Below the pieces are notes generated by a model. The model was not told the DNA's origin, ran no database searches, and worked only from the letters and a program-made list of their open reading frames with translations. A stretch of 64,000 nucleotides of DNA, taken from the NCBI RefSeq assembly GCF_026343945.1, contig NZ_JAPKNJ010000003.1, positions 558,001 through 622,000 of the forward strand, in the 5' to 3' direction. The DNA comes from Kaistia algarum (GTDB lineage: Bacteria; Pseudomonadota; Alphaproteobacteria; Rhizobiales; Kaistiaceae). Made by a program: the position numbers and the translations under genes. This document shows positions 26,476 through 36,100 of this stretch, in pieces; position 1 is the first letter of the stretch, and every line of letters starts with the position of its first letter.

Positions 26476-26915
26476 TGGGCCTCGGGGATCTTTATGACGG
26501 AGAAGAAGAGGCCTAGCTGACGGATCGCGTGGGCGAAATTGTCGTAGTTCACCGGTTTGACAATATAGACGCTCGCGCCGAGCTCATAGCAGCGTTCGAT
26601 CTCGCGCTGGTCATCCGTGGTCGTCAACACGACGATCGGCGTCGCCTTGAGATGCGGGTTGAGCTTGACCGCCTTCAATATGTCGATGCCCGTCATGTCA
26701 GGAAGATTGAGATCGAGAAGGATGAGGATCGCCTCGCCCTTCCTCACCGTGCCGGACCGGTCCGGTCCGAGCAGAAAGTCGAGGGCGGTGGTGCCATCGG
26801 CGAACGCCTTGATCTCGTTGCTCACACCGGCGCGGCGGATGTTCTTCTCGATCAGCCGTGCATGGCCCTCGTCGTCCTCGATCATGACGATCGTCACGGA
26901 ACTGGCATCAGTCAT
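26472..26915 (-). CDS. Single-domain response regulator
   Basis: A receiver-only protein of 147 residues. Acidic pocket residues EDD (13-15), phospho-acceptor Asp68 in LILLDLNLPDMTG, Thr in VVLTTTDD and Lys120 in YIVKP are all present. It is of the Rcp1-like type common behind phytochrome and CHASE-type kinases. With no output domain it must act by phosphotransfer or protein contact. It lies between the CHASE3 kinase upstream and the receiver-kinase downstream, so a multi-step relay is likely. Confidence 0.92.
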   Translation of the reverse strand: MTDASSVTIVMIEDDEGHARLIEKNIRRAGVSNEIKAFADGTTALDFLLGPDRSGTVRKGEAILILLDLNLPDMTGIDILKAVKLNPHLKATPIVVLTTTDDQREIERCYELGASVYIVKPVNYDNFAHAIRQLGLFFSVIKIPEAH

Positions 26916-26980
26916 TGAACATCGCTTTCTTCGCTAAGCCGGCCGGTGCCGACGCTCTTATCTTGCAGTGCATATCCGGA

Positions 26981-28432
26981 TCAAACTTTCCATCGCTTCG
27001 GCAGGATCACCGTAAAGGTGCTGCCCTTGCCGGGCTCGCTGTCGAGCTTGATGCTGCCGCCCAATCGCCGCACCAGAGCGCGGACATGGGCAAGACCGAT
27101 GCCCTCGCCAGGGCGGTCCTGCATGCCTGCCCGTCGGAACAGTTCGAACACGCGGTCGCGGTCCGCGGGGTCGATGCCGCGGCCATTATCCGCGACGCGG
27201 ATCACGGCGAAACCGATCTTCTCCTCGGCGCTGACGACGATGCGGCCGGGCTCGTCCCGGCGCAGATATTTGACGGCATTGTCGAGAAGGTTCGAGAAGA
27301 TCTGCTCGATCGCGACGCGGTCGCTCTCGATGCCGGGCAGTGGCTCAATCCGGATTTCGGCCCCAACCTCCTGCGTCTGGTGGCTGAGGGCATCGCGAAG
27401 CGTGCCGAGAATTGCATCGAGATCGAGCGGCTGCGGGGAGAAATCGCGACGACCGGCGCGCGATAGATCGAGAATCGCCTTTATGAGTCGATCCATCTTG
27501 CCGATGGACGATTTGATGAAGCCGAGCGCTTCCTCAAAGTCCGAAAGCAGCTCGGCTCGCCTCGGATCCGGCTCTGCCTTCTTCGCCTGCTCGTCAATCA
27601 GATCCAGCCGGATGGCATCCAACTCGCCGGTGAAGCCCATGATGTTGACGAGCGGCGAGCGTAGGTCATGGCTGACGATATAGGCGAAGCGCTGAAGCTC
27701 GTCATTGGCCTCTGTAAGATCGACGGTCCGTTCAGCGACCTTCTCCTCGAGATGCGTATTGACCTCCGCCAGCTCCGTCTGGGCTGCGATGAGACGAGAC
27801 GTGAACCGCCGCAGGAGAACCAGCGTCGCGCCTGTCAGGACGATCAAGAACACGATGCCTGTCAGCGAGACGCCCAGAAGCAGGAAACTCGTGGTGCGCG
27901 AGACCGCGTTGCGCTGGTCGAGCAGCTTGCTCTCGGCATCGCGGAACGTTGTTGCTGCCTCGACAAAGCGATCCATGATGGCTTGCCCGGCCGGGTCACG
28001 CACAATGTCGAGCGCGCTCGATGTCTGGCCGGAAATCTGCAGATCGTTGATGCGGCGAAGCTCGGTCCGCTTTTCCTCGACGATCGCTCCGATGCTCTGG
28101 GCTCGCGCTACCTGCTCAGGGTTGTCCGTTACCAGTTCCAGGAGATTGCCGAGATACTTCGGGATGGCATCAGCGCTGGATTGGTAGATCTTCAGATAGT
28201 CGGTGTCCGAGGTCAGCATGTAACCGCGCTGGCCGCTCTCCGCTCGGCGGATCGCCAGCTGCAGTTGCAACAATGCCGACTGGACCTGCTGCGAATGCGT
28301 GGCCCACCGCGAATCCTCATAGGACTGGCGGACAAGCCACACCGTCGCGCCGGAAATGATGACCAGCGCGGTGAAACCGATGGAGAGGATGAGAATCTGA
28401 GCAGCGATCCGCTGCGAGGCAGCTCGTTTCAA
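26981..28432 (-). CDS. Membrane histidine kinase with CHASE3 sensor domain
   Basis: A protein of 483 residues. A transmembrane helix at about 12-34 and another at 183-207 flank a helical periplasmic CHASE3 domain (AIRRAESGQRGYMLTSDTDYLKIY is diagnostic). A coiled coil leads to HisKA with phospho-His255 in YIVSHDLRSPL, followed by HATPase boxes NLLDNAVKYL, VADNGRGID and GEGIGLAHVRALVRRLGG. The signal is unknown. It is the first gene of a kinase, receiver and receiver-kinase array in one direction. Confidence 0.92.
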   Translation of the reverse strand: MKRAASQRIAAQILILSIGFTALVIISGATVWLVRQSYEDSRWATHSQQVQSALLQLQLAIRRAESGQRGYMLTSDTDYLKIYQSSADAIPKYLGNLLELVTDNPEQVARAQSIGAIVEEKRTELRRINDLQISGQTSSALDIVRDPAGQAIMDRFVEAATTFRDAESKLLDQRNAVSRTTSFLLLGVSLTGIVFLIVLTGATLVLLRRFTSRLIAAQTELAEVNTHLEEKVAERTVDLTEANDELQRFAYIVSHDLRSPLVNIMGFTGELDAIRLDLIDEQAKKAEPDPRRAELLSDFEEALGFIKSSIGKMDRLIKAILDLSRAGRRDFSPQPLDLDAILGTLRDALSHQTQEVGAEIRIEPLPGIESDRVAIEQIFSNLLDNAVKYLRRDEPGRIVVSAEEKIGFAVIRVADNGRGIDPADRDRVFELFRRAGMQDRPGEGIGLAHVRALVRRLGGSIKLDSEPGKGSTFTVILPKRWKV

Positions 28433-28481
28433 TTTTCACCTTGGTATTGCGGCGAAGATCGGTGAGCCGCCGGGACCATGC

Positions 28482-28634
28482 TCAAAGTCTGCCCATCAGC
28501 AGCAGCACCAGCAGGATGACGACAATGAGCCCGAGGCCACCGCTCGGATAATAGCCCCAGCCAGAGCTATAGGGCCAACTCGGCAAAGCGCCGATCAGCA
28601 AGATGACCAGAACGATGAGAAGAATGGTGATCAT
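28482..28634 (-). CDS. DUF3309-family small membrane protein
   Basis: A 50-residue protein starting at MITILLIVLVILLIGALPSW, with a second helix near GLGLIVVILLVLLLMGRL and the family's YYPSGGLGL centre. DUF3309 proteins are short two-helix membrane proteins of unknown function that are common in proteobacteria. An in-frame ATG ten codons upstream has no family similarity, so the internal start is chosen. Confidence 0.8.
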   Translation of the reverse strand: MITILLIVLVILLIGALPSWPYSSGWGYYPSGGLGLIVVILLVLLLMGRL

Positions 28635-28727
28635 GCGACGCCTCCCGGTTCTGCCTGTCGGCAAGTGAAGGCTTAATACGCCATAGGGGCAAAGGTTGCG
28701 TCCGGGATCGTAGAAAAGCGATTCCCA

Positions 28728-29984
28728 TCAAGGACGCCCGTCGAGATGCCTCGCATGCCGGAGGGCCGGAAACGCCTTGGCCCAGATCGCCGCGATCGCC
28801 ACTGTACCGATGCCCCCCACCACGACGGCCGCAACGGCGCCGAAGGCGGCGGCCGAGACGCCAGCCCGGAATTCACCAAGTTCGTTCGAGGCACCGATGA
28901 ACACCATGTTGACCGCGTTGACGCGGCCGCGGACGGCATCGGGCGTCCAGACCTGGATCAGCGTCTCGCGAACATAGACGCTGACCATGTCGCTGCCACC
29001 CATGACGATGAGCGCGATGACCGACAGCCAGGGCAGGGTTGAAATGCCGAACAGGATCGTGAAAAGACCAAAGAGGGCGACGAAGCCGAACAGGATCAGG
29101 CCGGCATGGTCGCGAACCGGGCGGAAGGCGAGCCAGGTGGCGACGGAAATGGCGCCAATCGCTGGCGCGGCTCGCAGCATGCCGAGGCCCCAGGGGCCGA
29201 CCTCCAGGATATCGCGCGCATAGATCGGGAGCAGGGCAGTGGCGCCGCCAAGCAGCACGGCGAATAGGTCGAGCGATATCGCGCCGAGGACGATCTTCTC
29301 TTTCCAGACATAGCGGAAACCGGCGATCACCGTTTCCCAGTTCGCGCCGCCCGCGAGGATCTTCTGCGGGGGCGTGCGGACCATAAGGAGGGCGATCGTG
29401 CCGAGGACGACGAGGCCGACCGCGAGGCCATAGGGAGCCTCCGGCGCCACGCCATAAAGCAGGCCGCCGACGACGGGTCCGACGATGGTGGCGATCTGCC
29501 AGGCGCTCGAATTCCAGGCGATCGCGTTGGCGAGGTCTTCGGCCGGCACGAGGTTCGGCGCGAGCGACGCTGAGGCTGGGCCGATAAAGGCGCGGGCGAT
29601 TCCAAATCCCAGCAGGATCAGGAAGACGATGCGGACATCCGTGCTGCCCGAGAGCGTGAAGAGCAGAAGGCCAACCATGCACACGGCCTCGCCGACCATG
29701 CACAGTGACATGATGAGCTTGCGGCTATAGCGATCCGCGACAGCGCCGGTGACGAGAACCAGCGCTAGCGCCGGCACGAACTGCACTAGGCCGATCATGG
29801 CAAGGTCGAGCGGATTCTTGGTCAGGTCATAGACCTGCCAGCCGACTGCCACGCTGACGATATTGACGGAGAAATTGGCCGCGAGGCGGGCGAGCCAATA
29901 GAGCGCGAAGGCGCGATGCCGGAAGGCACCCCATTTATGGCGGTGCGCGGGTGGCTCTGGGTCGGTCATGGGGCGGTCCGGCAC
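28728..29984 (-). CDS. MFS transporter (MFS_3/EntS-like exporter)
   Basis: A protein of 418 residues, or 413 from the second ATG at 29969. Twelve hydrophobic segments are apparent. The cytoplasmic loop 2-3 has GAVADRYSRKLIM, and later TPDAVRGRVNAVNMVF marks the equivalent loop in the second half. This pattern belongs to the MFS_3 group, which includes enterobactin and drug exporters. The substrate cannot be predicted. A 'hairpin plus T tract' separates it from the GPR-like gene upstream. Confidence 0.87.
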   Translation of the reverse strand: MPDRPMTDPEPPAHRHKWGAFRHRAFALYWLARLAANFSVNIVSVAVGWQVYDLTKNPLDLAMIGLVQFVPALALVLVTGAVADRYSRKLIMSLCMVGEAVCMVGLLLFTLSGSTDVRIVFLILLGFGIARAFIGPASASLAPNLVPAEDLANAIAWNSSAWQIATIVGPVVGGLLYGVAPEAPYGLAVGLVVLGTIALLMVRTPPQKILAGGANWETVIAGFRYVWKEKIVLGAISLDLFAVLLGGATALLPIYARDILEVGPWGLGMLRAAPAIGAISVATWLAFRPVRDHAGLILFGFVALFGLFTILFGISTLPWLSVIALIVMGGSDMVSVYVRETLIQVWTPDAVRGRVNAVNMVFIGASNELGEFRAGVSAAAFGAVAAVVVGGIGTVAIAAIWAKAFPALRHARHLDGRP

Positions 29985-30140
29985 GTTCCGGAGGAGGGTG
30001 GGCGACGCGCGAGCAGATTAGGAGACCTCGCAGGACCCCCGGCAGGCTCTATCCATCCCGGGTGATCACCGCAACCACGAAGGGGCCGCAAGACGACGGG
30101 CCGGCGATTCTGCGGACCGAGTGATGCTTGGCGACAACAA

Positions 30141-30172
30141 AAGGGGCGCGGCATAGCCGCGCCCCTTTTTAG
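30141..30172 (-). terminator. Rho-independent terminator behind the GPR-like gene
   Basis: AAGGGGCGCGGC (30141-30152) pairs with GCCGCGCCCCTT (30156-30167) around loop ATA, and T or A runs flank both sides. It lies about 20 bases beyond the stop of the giant gene on the minus strand. Confidence 0.85.
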
Positions 30173-30192
30173 GAATTTCCGGTGCTAGCGCC

Positions 30193-33100
30193 TCAGTCGA
30201 AGCGACCGCTCGCATGGGCCAGCATGGTGTAGACCTTACCGGTGTCGGAAACGAGATAGGCGTTGCTGGAGGCCGGATCCTGCCGCGTCGCTTCGGCGAG
30301 GAGCCGCTCGAAATCGCCGAGGTAGCGATCGACGGCGGAGTGGAACTCCTGCTCCTGCTGATATTTGCGGCGGATCTCGTCGAAAGTCTGCTGGCCCTGC
30401 AGCGTGTAGAGCCGGCGCGTGAAGACATTCTTCTCGCCGCGACGATGACGCTCCCAAAGCTCGGCAGCGGCTCGCGGATCGATCGCCCGGGCAATGTCCG
30501 AGGAGAGATTGCCGAGCGATTCGGCCGAGCCATTGGCACGGCCATTGGCAGGCTGGGCTTCCTTCACCGCCGTGCCGGCACCCTCGTCGCGAGAGGCGCG
30601 GCGCAGCAGATCCGAAACCCAGCCACGCTGTTCGCCTTCCGGGGATGCGGATGCGGCCTCGACGACCGGTTCGGCAGCGGCCTTGGCAGCGCGCGTTTCG
30701 CGCTGCGGGGCGCTGCGAGGCGCTTCGGCAGCCGCGCGAGCGGCTGCGGGCTGCGGGGCCGGCGCTTCGGCCTTCACCGCTTCCTGACGCACGGCCGCGG
30801 CAGCATTGCGGGACGGCTTGGCAGCGGACGGGGCGGGCGTCGCCGGCGCGGGTTGCGCAAAGACAGAGGTCGCCGCGGGGGCAGACTGCGGGGCGGCGGG
30901 AGCCGGAGCAGGGGCCTTTGGCGCCGGAGCCGCCGCCTGGCGGATCGGAGCGGCCGGCGCCTCGAACATGCGGCTGCGACCGCCATTCGTCGCAGCGCCG
31001 GGAATGGTCACGTCAAGCGACTTGCCGTGCTTGGCGATGATCTCCGACAGCTCCGACAGAGCCTTGAGCTGATCGGTCACCACACGGCGCATCGACTCGG
31101 CGCTTTCCCGCGTCTCGCTCGGCAGTTCGAGAATGCCGCGCTTCAGCTCGGTCCGCGTCTCCTCGAGATCCTTCTGCATGTCCTTGGCGGCCGTGCGCAT
31201 GCCTTCGGTCGCGGAGGAGAACTGCTTAGTCGCCTGATCGACGACCGCCGACATCTCCTCGACAAGAGCGCGGTTCGCGGCCCGAACCGCTTCGATGGCG
31301 CGCGAGCCGGCAGCTCCCGCGGTCTCGCTGAGGCCTTCCAGATTGGCAACGACGCTCTTGGCGGCGTCGGCGCTCGACTGGGCGAGCGAGCGGGCGACCT
31401 CGGAAGCGCGTTCCTCGGCCTCGCGCAGCGACGCGCCGACCGTTTCGGTGAACGACTTCATCCGCGCATCGAGTTCCTGCGAGCGGGTCGAAAGGCTGGC
31501 GGCCAGATGCTCCAGAGCAAGGCGGCGCTCGTCGAGGCCGCCTTCCATCTCGACATTGGCCTTGGACAGGTTGCGGGCTGCGTCCTGCAGCGAACGCCCC
31601 TGGTCCTCGAACCGACTGGCAACCACGCCGACATTGTCGAGCACTTCCTTCGACACGTCGCGAAGCATCCCGACATGCGAGGCCAGCATCGACGAGGAAC
31701 TCTGCGTGCTGCCGATCGCCTGTTCGATCGACTGGGCGAACTCGCTGGTGCGCGAAGCGAGGCCCGTCTCGATCTGGTTCAGATTGTCGGTGGTCTTGTC
31801 GAGGAGCGAACTCAGCATGTCGTTCGACTGCGCCAGCTGCTCGACAATGCCGGCAACGTCCGTGCGCAGCCGCTCATTGGCGAGGCCGAAGCTCTTCGAC
31901 ACGTTCTCGCCGCTGTCGATGAGCGTGCGCGCCGCCTGGTCCGAACTGGACAGGACCATCGACACCATCTCGCTGCCCTTGGTGGACAGGAGGTCGACGA
32001 CGGCATCGCCGACGCTCGCGACCCGGCGCGTCAGTTCCTCGCCGCGCAGATCGATCGTCGATACGAGGCGGTTGCCTTCACCATCGAGGAGGCGTGCCAG
32101 CTCGGCACTGCGATGACCCAGCACATCGTTCAGGGTCTGGGTGCGCTGCTCAAGCGCCGTGGCAACGGCGAGCGCGCGGCCACTAAGGCTCTGCTCCACC
32201 TCGCCGGCAAGACCCGAAAGCCTGCCCGCGACATCGTCGGAGAGCTGGGCAAAGCGGTCGCCGGTCGCATTGGTAACCTGGGCGATCTGGTCCGTCACAT
32301 TGGCGGTGAGACCGGACAGGCGTCCCGCGACATCCTCCGAAAGCTGAGCGAAACGATCGCCGGTGGCGGTCGTGACCTGCGCCATCTGTTCGGTAACGTT
32401 GCCCGACAGGCCGGAGAGCCTGCCCGCGACATCGTCGGAAAGCTGGGCGAAACGATCGCCGGTCACGGTCGTGACCTGTGCCATCTGCTCGGTAACGTTG
32501 TGCGACAGGCTGGTGAGCCTGCGCTCGACGCCGTCGGAAAGCTGCGCGAAACGATCGCCGGTCACGGTCGTGACCTGAGTCATCTGGTCCGTGACGTTGC
32601 TCGACAGGCCGGCGAGCCTGCGCTCGAGGTCCTCGGAGAGCTGGGCGAAGCGATCGCCCGTCGCCGTCGTGACCTGGGTCATCTGGTCGGTGGCCGTGCT
32701 CGCGACGTCCGACAGCCGGGCGGCCGTATCGTTGGAGAGCCGGGCAAACTGGCCGCCGGTCTCCATGGTCACCCGCGTGACCTGCTCGGAGACATCGCCA
32801 GACAGGCGGGTCAGCCGCTCGCTGGCATCGTCGGCCGAGCGGGTGAGGCTCGTCGTCGCTTCGGCTGTGGATGCGGCCAGCAGATCGATCGTCGTTGTCG
32901 CGACTTGGCCGAGCGCCTGCGAAGCTTCTCCGGCCGAACGCGAGATCGACTGCGACGCTTCATCAGTCGATCGGGTCAGGAACTGGATCGATTCCTCGGT
33001 CGCTTCCCGCAGCGAGCCGGTGGTGGTCGCGGAGGCAGAGACCAGGCGCTCGGTCGCTTCTGAAAGCGAATTGACGATCTGCTCGGCGGCCCGCACCGAT

Positions 33101-36100
33101 TCGCGGCCAAGCGTCGAGGTGATATCCCCGAGCCGGGTCGAGAGAATGTTGTCCATCTGTGCCGCGCGGGCATCGAAGCTGTCCGCAGCTTCGATGGCGC
33201 GTTCGCCGAGCGTCTCGTTGATGGCGACCGTGCGCTCGGAGAGCATCTCGGAAAGCGCCTGGGTGCGGTCCGCGAGGCGGTCGGTGATGTCGCTGAGGCG
33301 CACATCAATGATCGAATTGATCTCGGAATGGCCGGTGGCGAAGGCATCGGCGATCTGGCGCGTGCGCTCGACCAGAGTCTGGCTGATCTGGCGCGAGCGG
33401 ACATCGAGCGCGTCGTCGATACGCCGCGTATTGCCCTCGAGCAGTTCCGAGGCCGAGTTGAGCTTCTGCTCCATCGTGTCGCCGAAGACGGTGACACGCT
33501 CGGAAAGGCTGGTATCGAGCAAATTGGCGCGTTCGGAGAAGCGGGTGATCAGCTCGGGGCCGCGCACTTCGATGATGTCGCGCAGCGCCGAGAAGCGCTC
33601 GTCGAGCCCGGTGGCGATCGCCTGGCCGCGGTCGGCGATCAGCTCGCCGAAGCGCGTCGACGTATCGACGATACGATCATGGACGATGATGGCCCGGTTT
33701 TCGATCTCATTGGCGACATCGGTGCCCGAAGCGATGATCCGGTCATGCGAGGCATTGGCCTGGCTGAGGATTTCGTCGGCAAGCGACGTGCCCGAGGCGA
33801 CGATGCGCTGATGGGCGGCATCGGCCCGGCTCTCGATCGTGTTTGCGAGATCCGTGCCTGAGGCAACGATACGCTGATGGGCGGCATCGGCCTGGTTTTC
33901 GATCGTGCTGGCCAGATCCGTGCCGGAGGCGATGATGCGCTGGTTGGCGGCATCGGCGCGGCTCGTGATCTCGTCGGCAAGCGAGGTGCCCGCCATGACG
34001 ATGCGCTCGTGAACCACGCCGGCGCGGTTCTCGATTTCGTTCGCGATCGACGTGCCCGAGCCTACGATCCGCTGGTGGACGGCGTCGGCACGGTTCTCGA
34101 TCTCGTCGACCAGCGACGAGCCGGAGGCAATGATCCTTCCATGGATCGCCGAGGCGCGCTGTTCGATCTCATTAGCCAGTTCGCTACCGGATGTCGCGAT
34201 CTGATCGAAGGCGGTGCTGGCCTGTCCGGCGATCTCAGAGGAGAGCGTGTTGCCGGTGGCGAGGATGCGCTGGTGAACCGCGTTGGCCCGTTCCTCGATC
34301 TCCCTGGCGAGGGTCGAGCCGGACCGGGTCAACTGCTCATGCGCCGCGTTGGAACGCTCCGCAATCTCATTGACGAGCTCCGAACCCGACGCGACGATCC
34401 TCTGGTGGACCGTGGTCGCGCGGCTCTCGATTTCCTCGGCAAGATTATAGCCGGAGGAGACGATCTGTTCGTGCGCCGCGCCCGCATGGCTGGCGATCTC
34501 GGCGATCAGGTCGGAACCCGAAGAGAGAATGCGCTGGTGGACCGTGTTGGTGCGGTTCTCGATCTCGTCGGCCAGTGAGGTGCCGGCAGTGATGAGCTGG
34601 CTGTGCACGGCGCTCGCCTGGCTGGCAATCTCGCCGACAATGCCCGCGCCCGAGGTGACGATCCGCTCATGCACGGCACCGGCGCGATTCTCGATCTCGT
34701 TGACGAGGTTTGTGCCCGAGATGACGATCCGCTCGTGCGCGACATCGGCGCGACGTTCGATCTGGCTCGCGAGGTCCGATCCCGAATCGACGATCCGCCG
34801 ATGGGCCGCGTCGGCCCGCTCGACGATCTCGTCGGAAAGGCGGGAACCCGATTCCACGATCCGGCTATGGACTTCTTCGCTCTGCGTCTCGATCGTCGAG
34901 GCGAGCTGGTTACCGGAGGCGAGGATTCGCTGGTGGATCGCCGAGCCGCGCGTCTCGATCGCATCGGAAAGCTGCTGGCTCGTCTCGATGATCAGGTCGT
35001 AGACGGCCGTGCCGCGGCTCTCCATCGCATCGATCGTGTCGCGGCTGGAGTTGATGAAGCGATCGTGCAGCATGTTCGCACGCGCCGTCATCGTCTCCGC
35101 GATCTCGTTGCCCGAGGCGATGATCGTCTCGTTGACCTTGAGGCCGCGCACCGCGATCGCCTTGGCGACTTCGCCGCCGACGCTCGCAAGCCGCTCCGTC
35201 AGCTCCGCCGAGCGGGCATCGAAGGTTTCGTTGACCGCGTTCGAGGCGGAATCGATCGTGTCGCGCAGGGCTGCGGTACGCGCCTCGACCAGATTGGCCA
35301 TGAGATCGCCAGCCGCCGTCAGGCGCTCGGCGAGGCTGCCGCCGTCGATCGAGATCGCATCGTGGATCCGGTCGCCGGTAATCGCCAGGCGTTCCGACAG
35401 TTCATCGCCGCGCGCGGAGATCGTGTCTGCGATGCGGGTGCCGGTATCGTCCAGCCGGTCGCTGACTTCCTGACCGCGCAGCGCCAGATCGACGACGAGG
35501 CTGTCGGCATTGGCCTTCAGCGCCGCGTTCACCTCGCGGGTATGGTGCGAAATCGTCTCGGCGACCTGGTTGCCGGTCATCGAGATGGACCGCGTCATTT
35601 CGATCGTGCGCCGGTCGAGCCCGTCATTCAGCTCGTCGGCGATCCTCGAAAGCGTGTCGTTCACCTCGCGGCCGCGCTCGGCCACGGTGTCGGCCATCGC
35701 GCGGCCGGTAGCTTCCAACGTGTCATTGATCTCGGCGCTGCGCGAAACCAGAACGTCGGTCACGTCGAGACCGGTGCGCGACAGCGATTCCGTGACGTCG
35801 CTGACCGCGACGGTCAGGCGGCTGACGAGGTCCTCGCCGCGGCCAGAAAGCTTGTCGATCATCGAATCGCCAGCGGCGCCGAGCGCCACGGTGATCTGTT
35901 CGCCACGATCGGACAGGGCGAGCGTGATCCGGCTGCCGGAATCGATGACGTTTTCGGCGATCTGCTCACTCGCCTCGCGCAGGTCCTTGGAGAGGGACTC
36001 CTGCGCCGACACAATCGACGTGCGCACGCGCTCCGAATTGATGACGATCGCCTCGCGCTGATTGGCGAGGTCATCGATGAGGCCGCGCATGCGGACCTCG

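Noticed and set aside
30214..33063. A 949-codon open frame on the plus strand, with others at 32591-33811 and 34603-37053
   Set aside because: They lie fully opposite the GPR-like gene, repeat its periodicity in Arg/Gly-rich form and have no recognisable domains. They result from codon bias in a repetitive GC-rich gene.
33640..35020. Regular 66-base direct repeats suggesting a CRISPR array or satellite
   Set aside because: The units stay in frame, encode a 22-residue amphipathic repeat and have no constant repeat/variable spacer structure. No cas genes are present.
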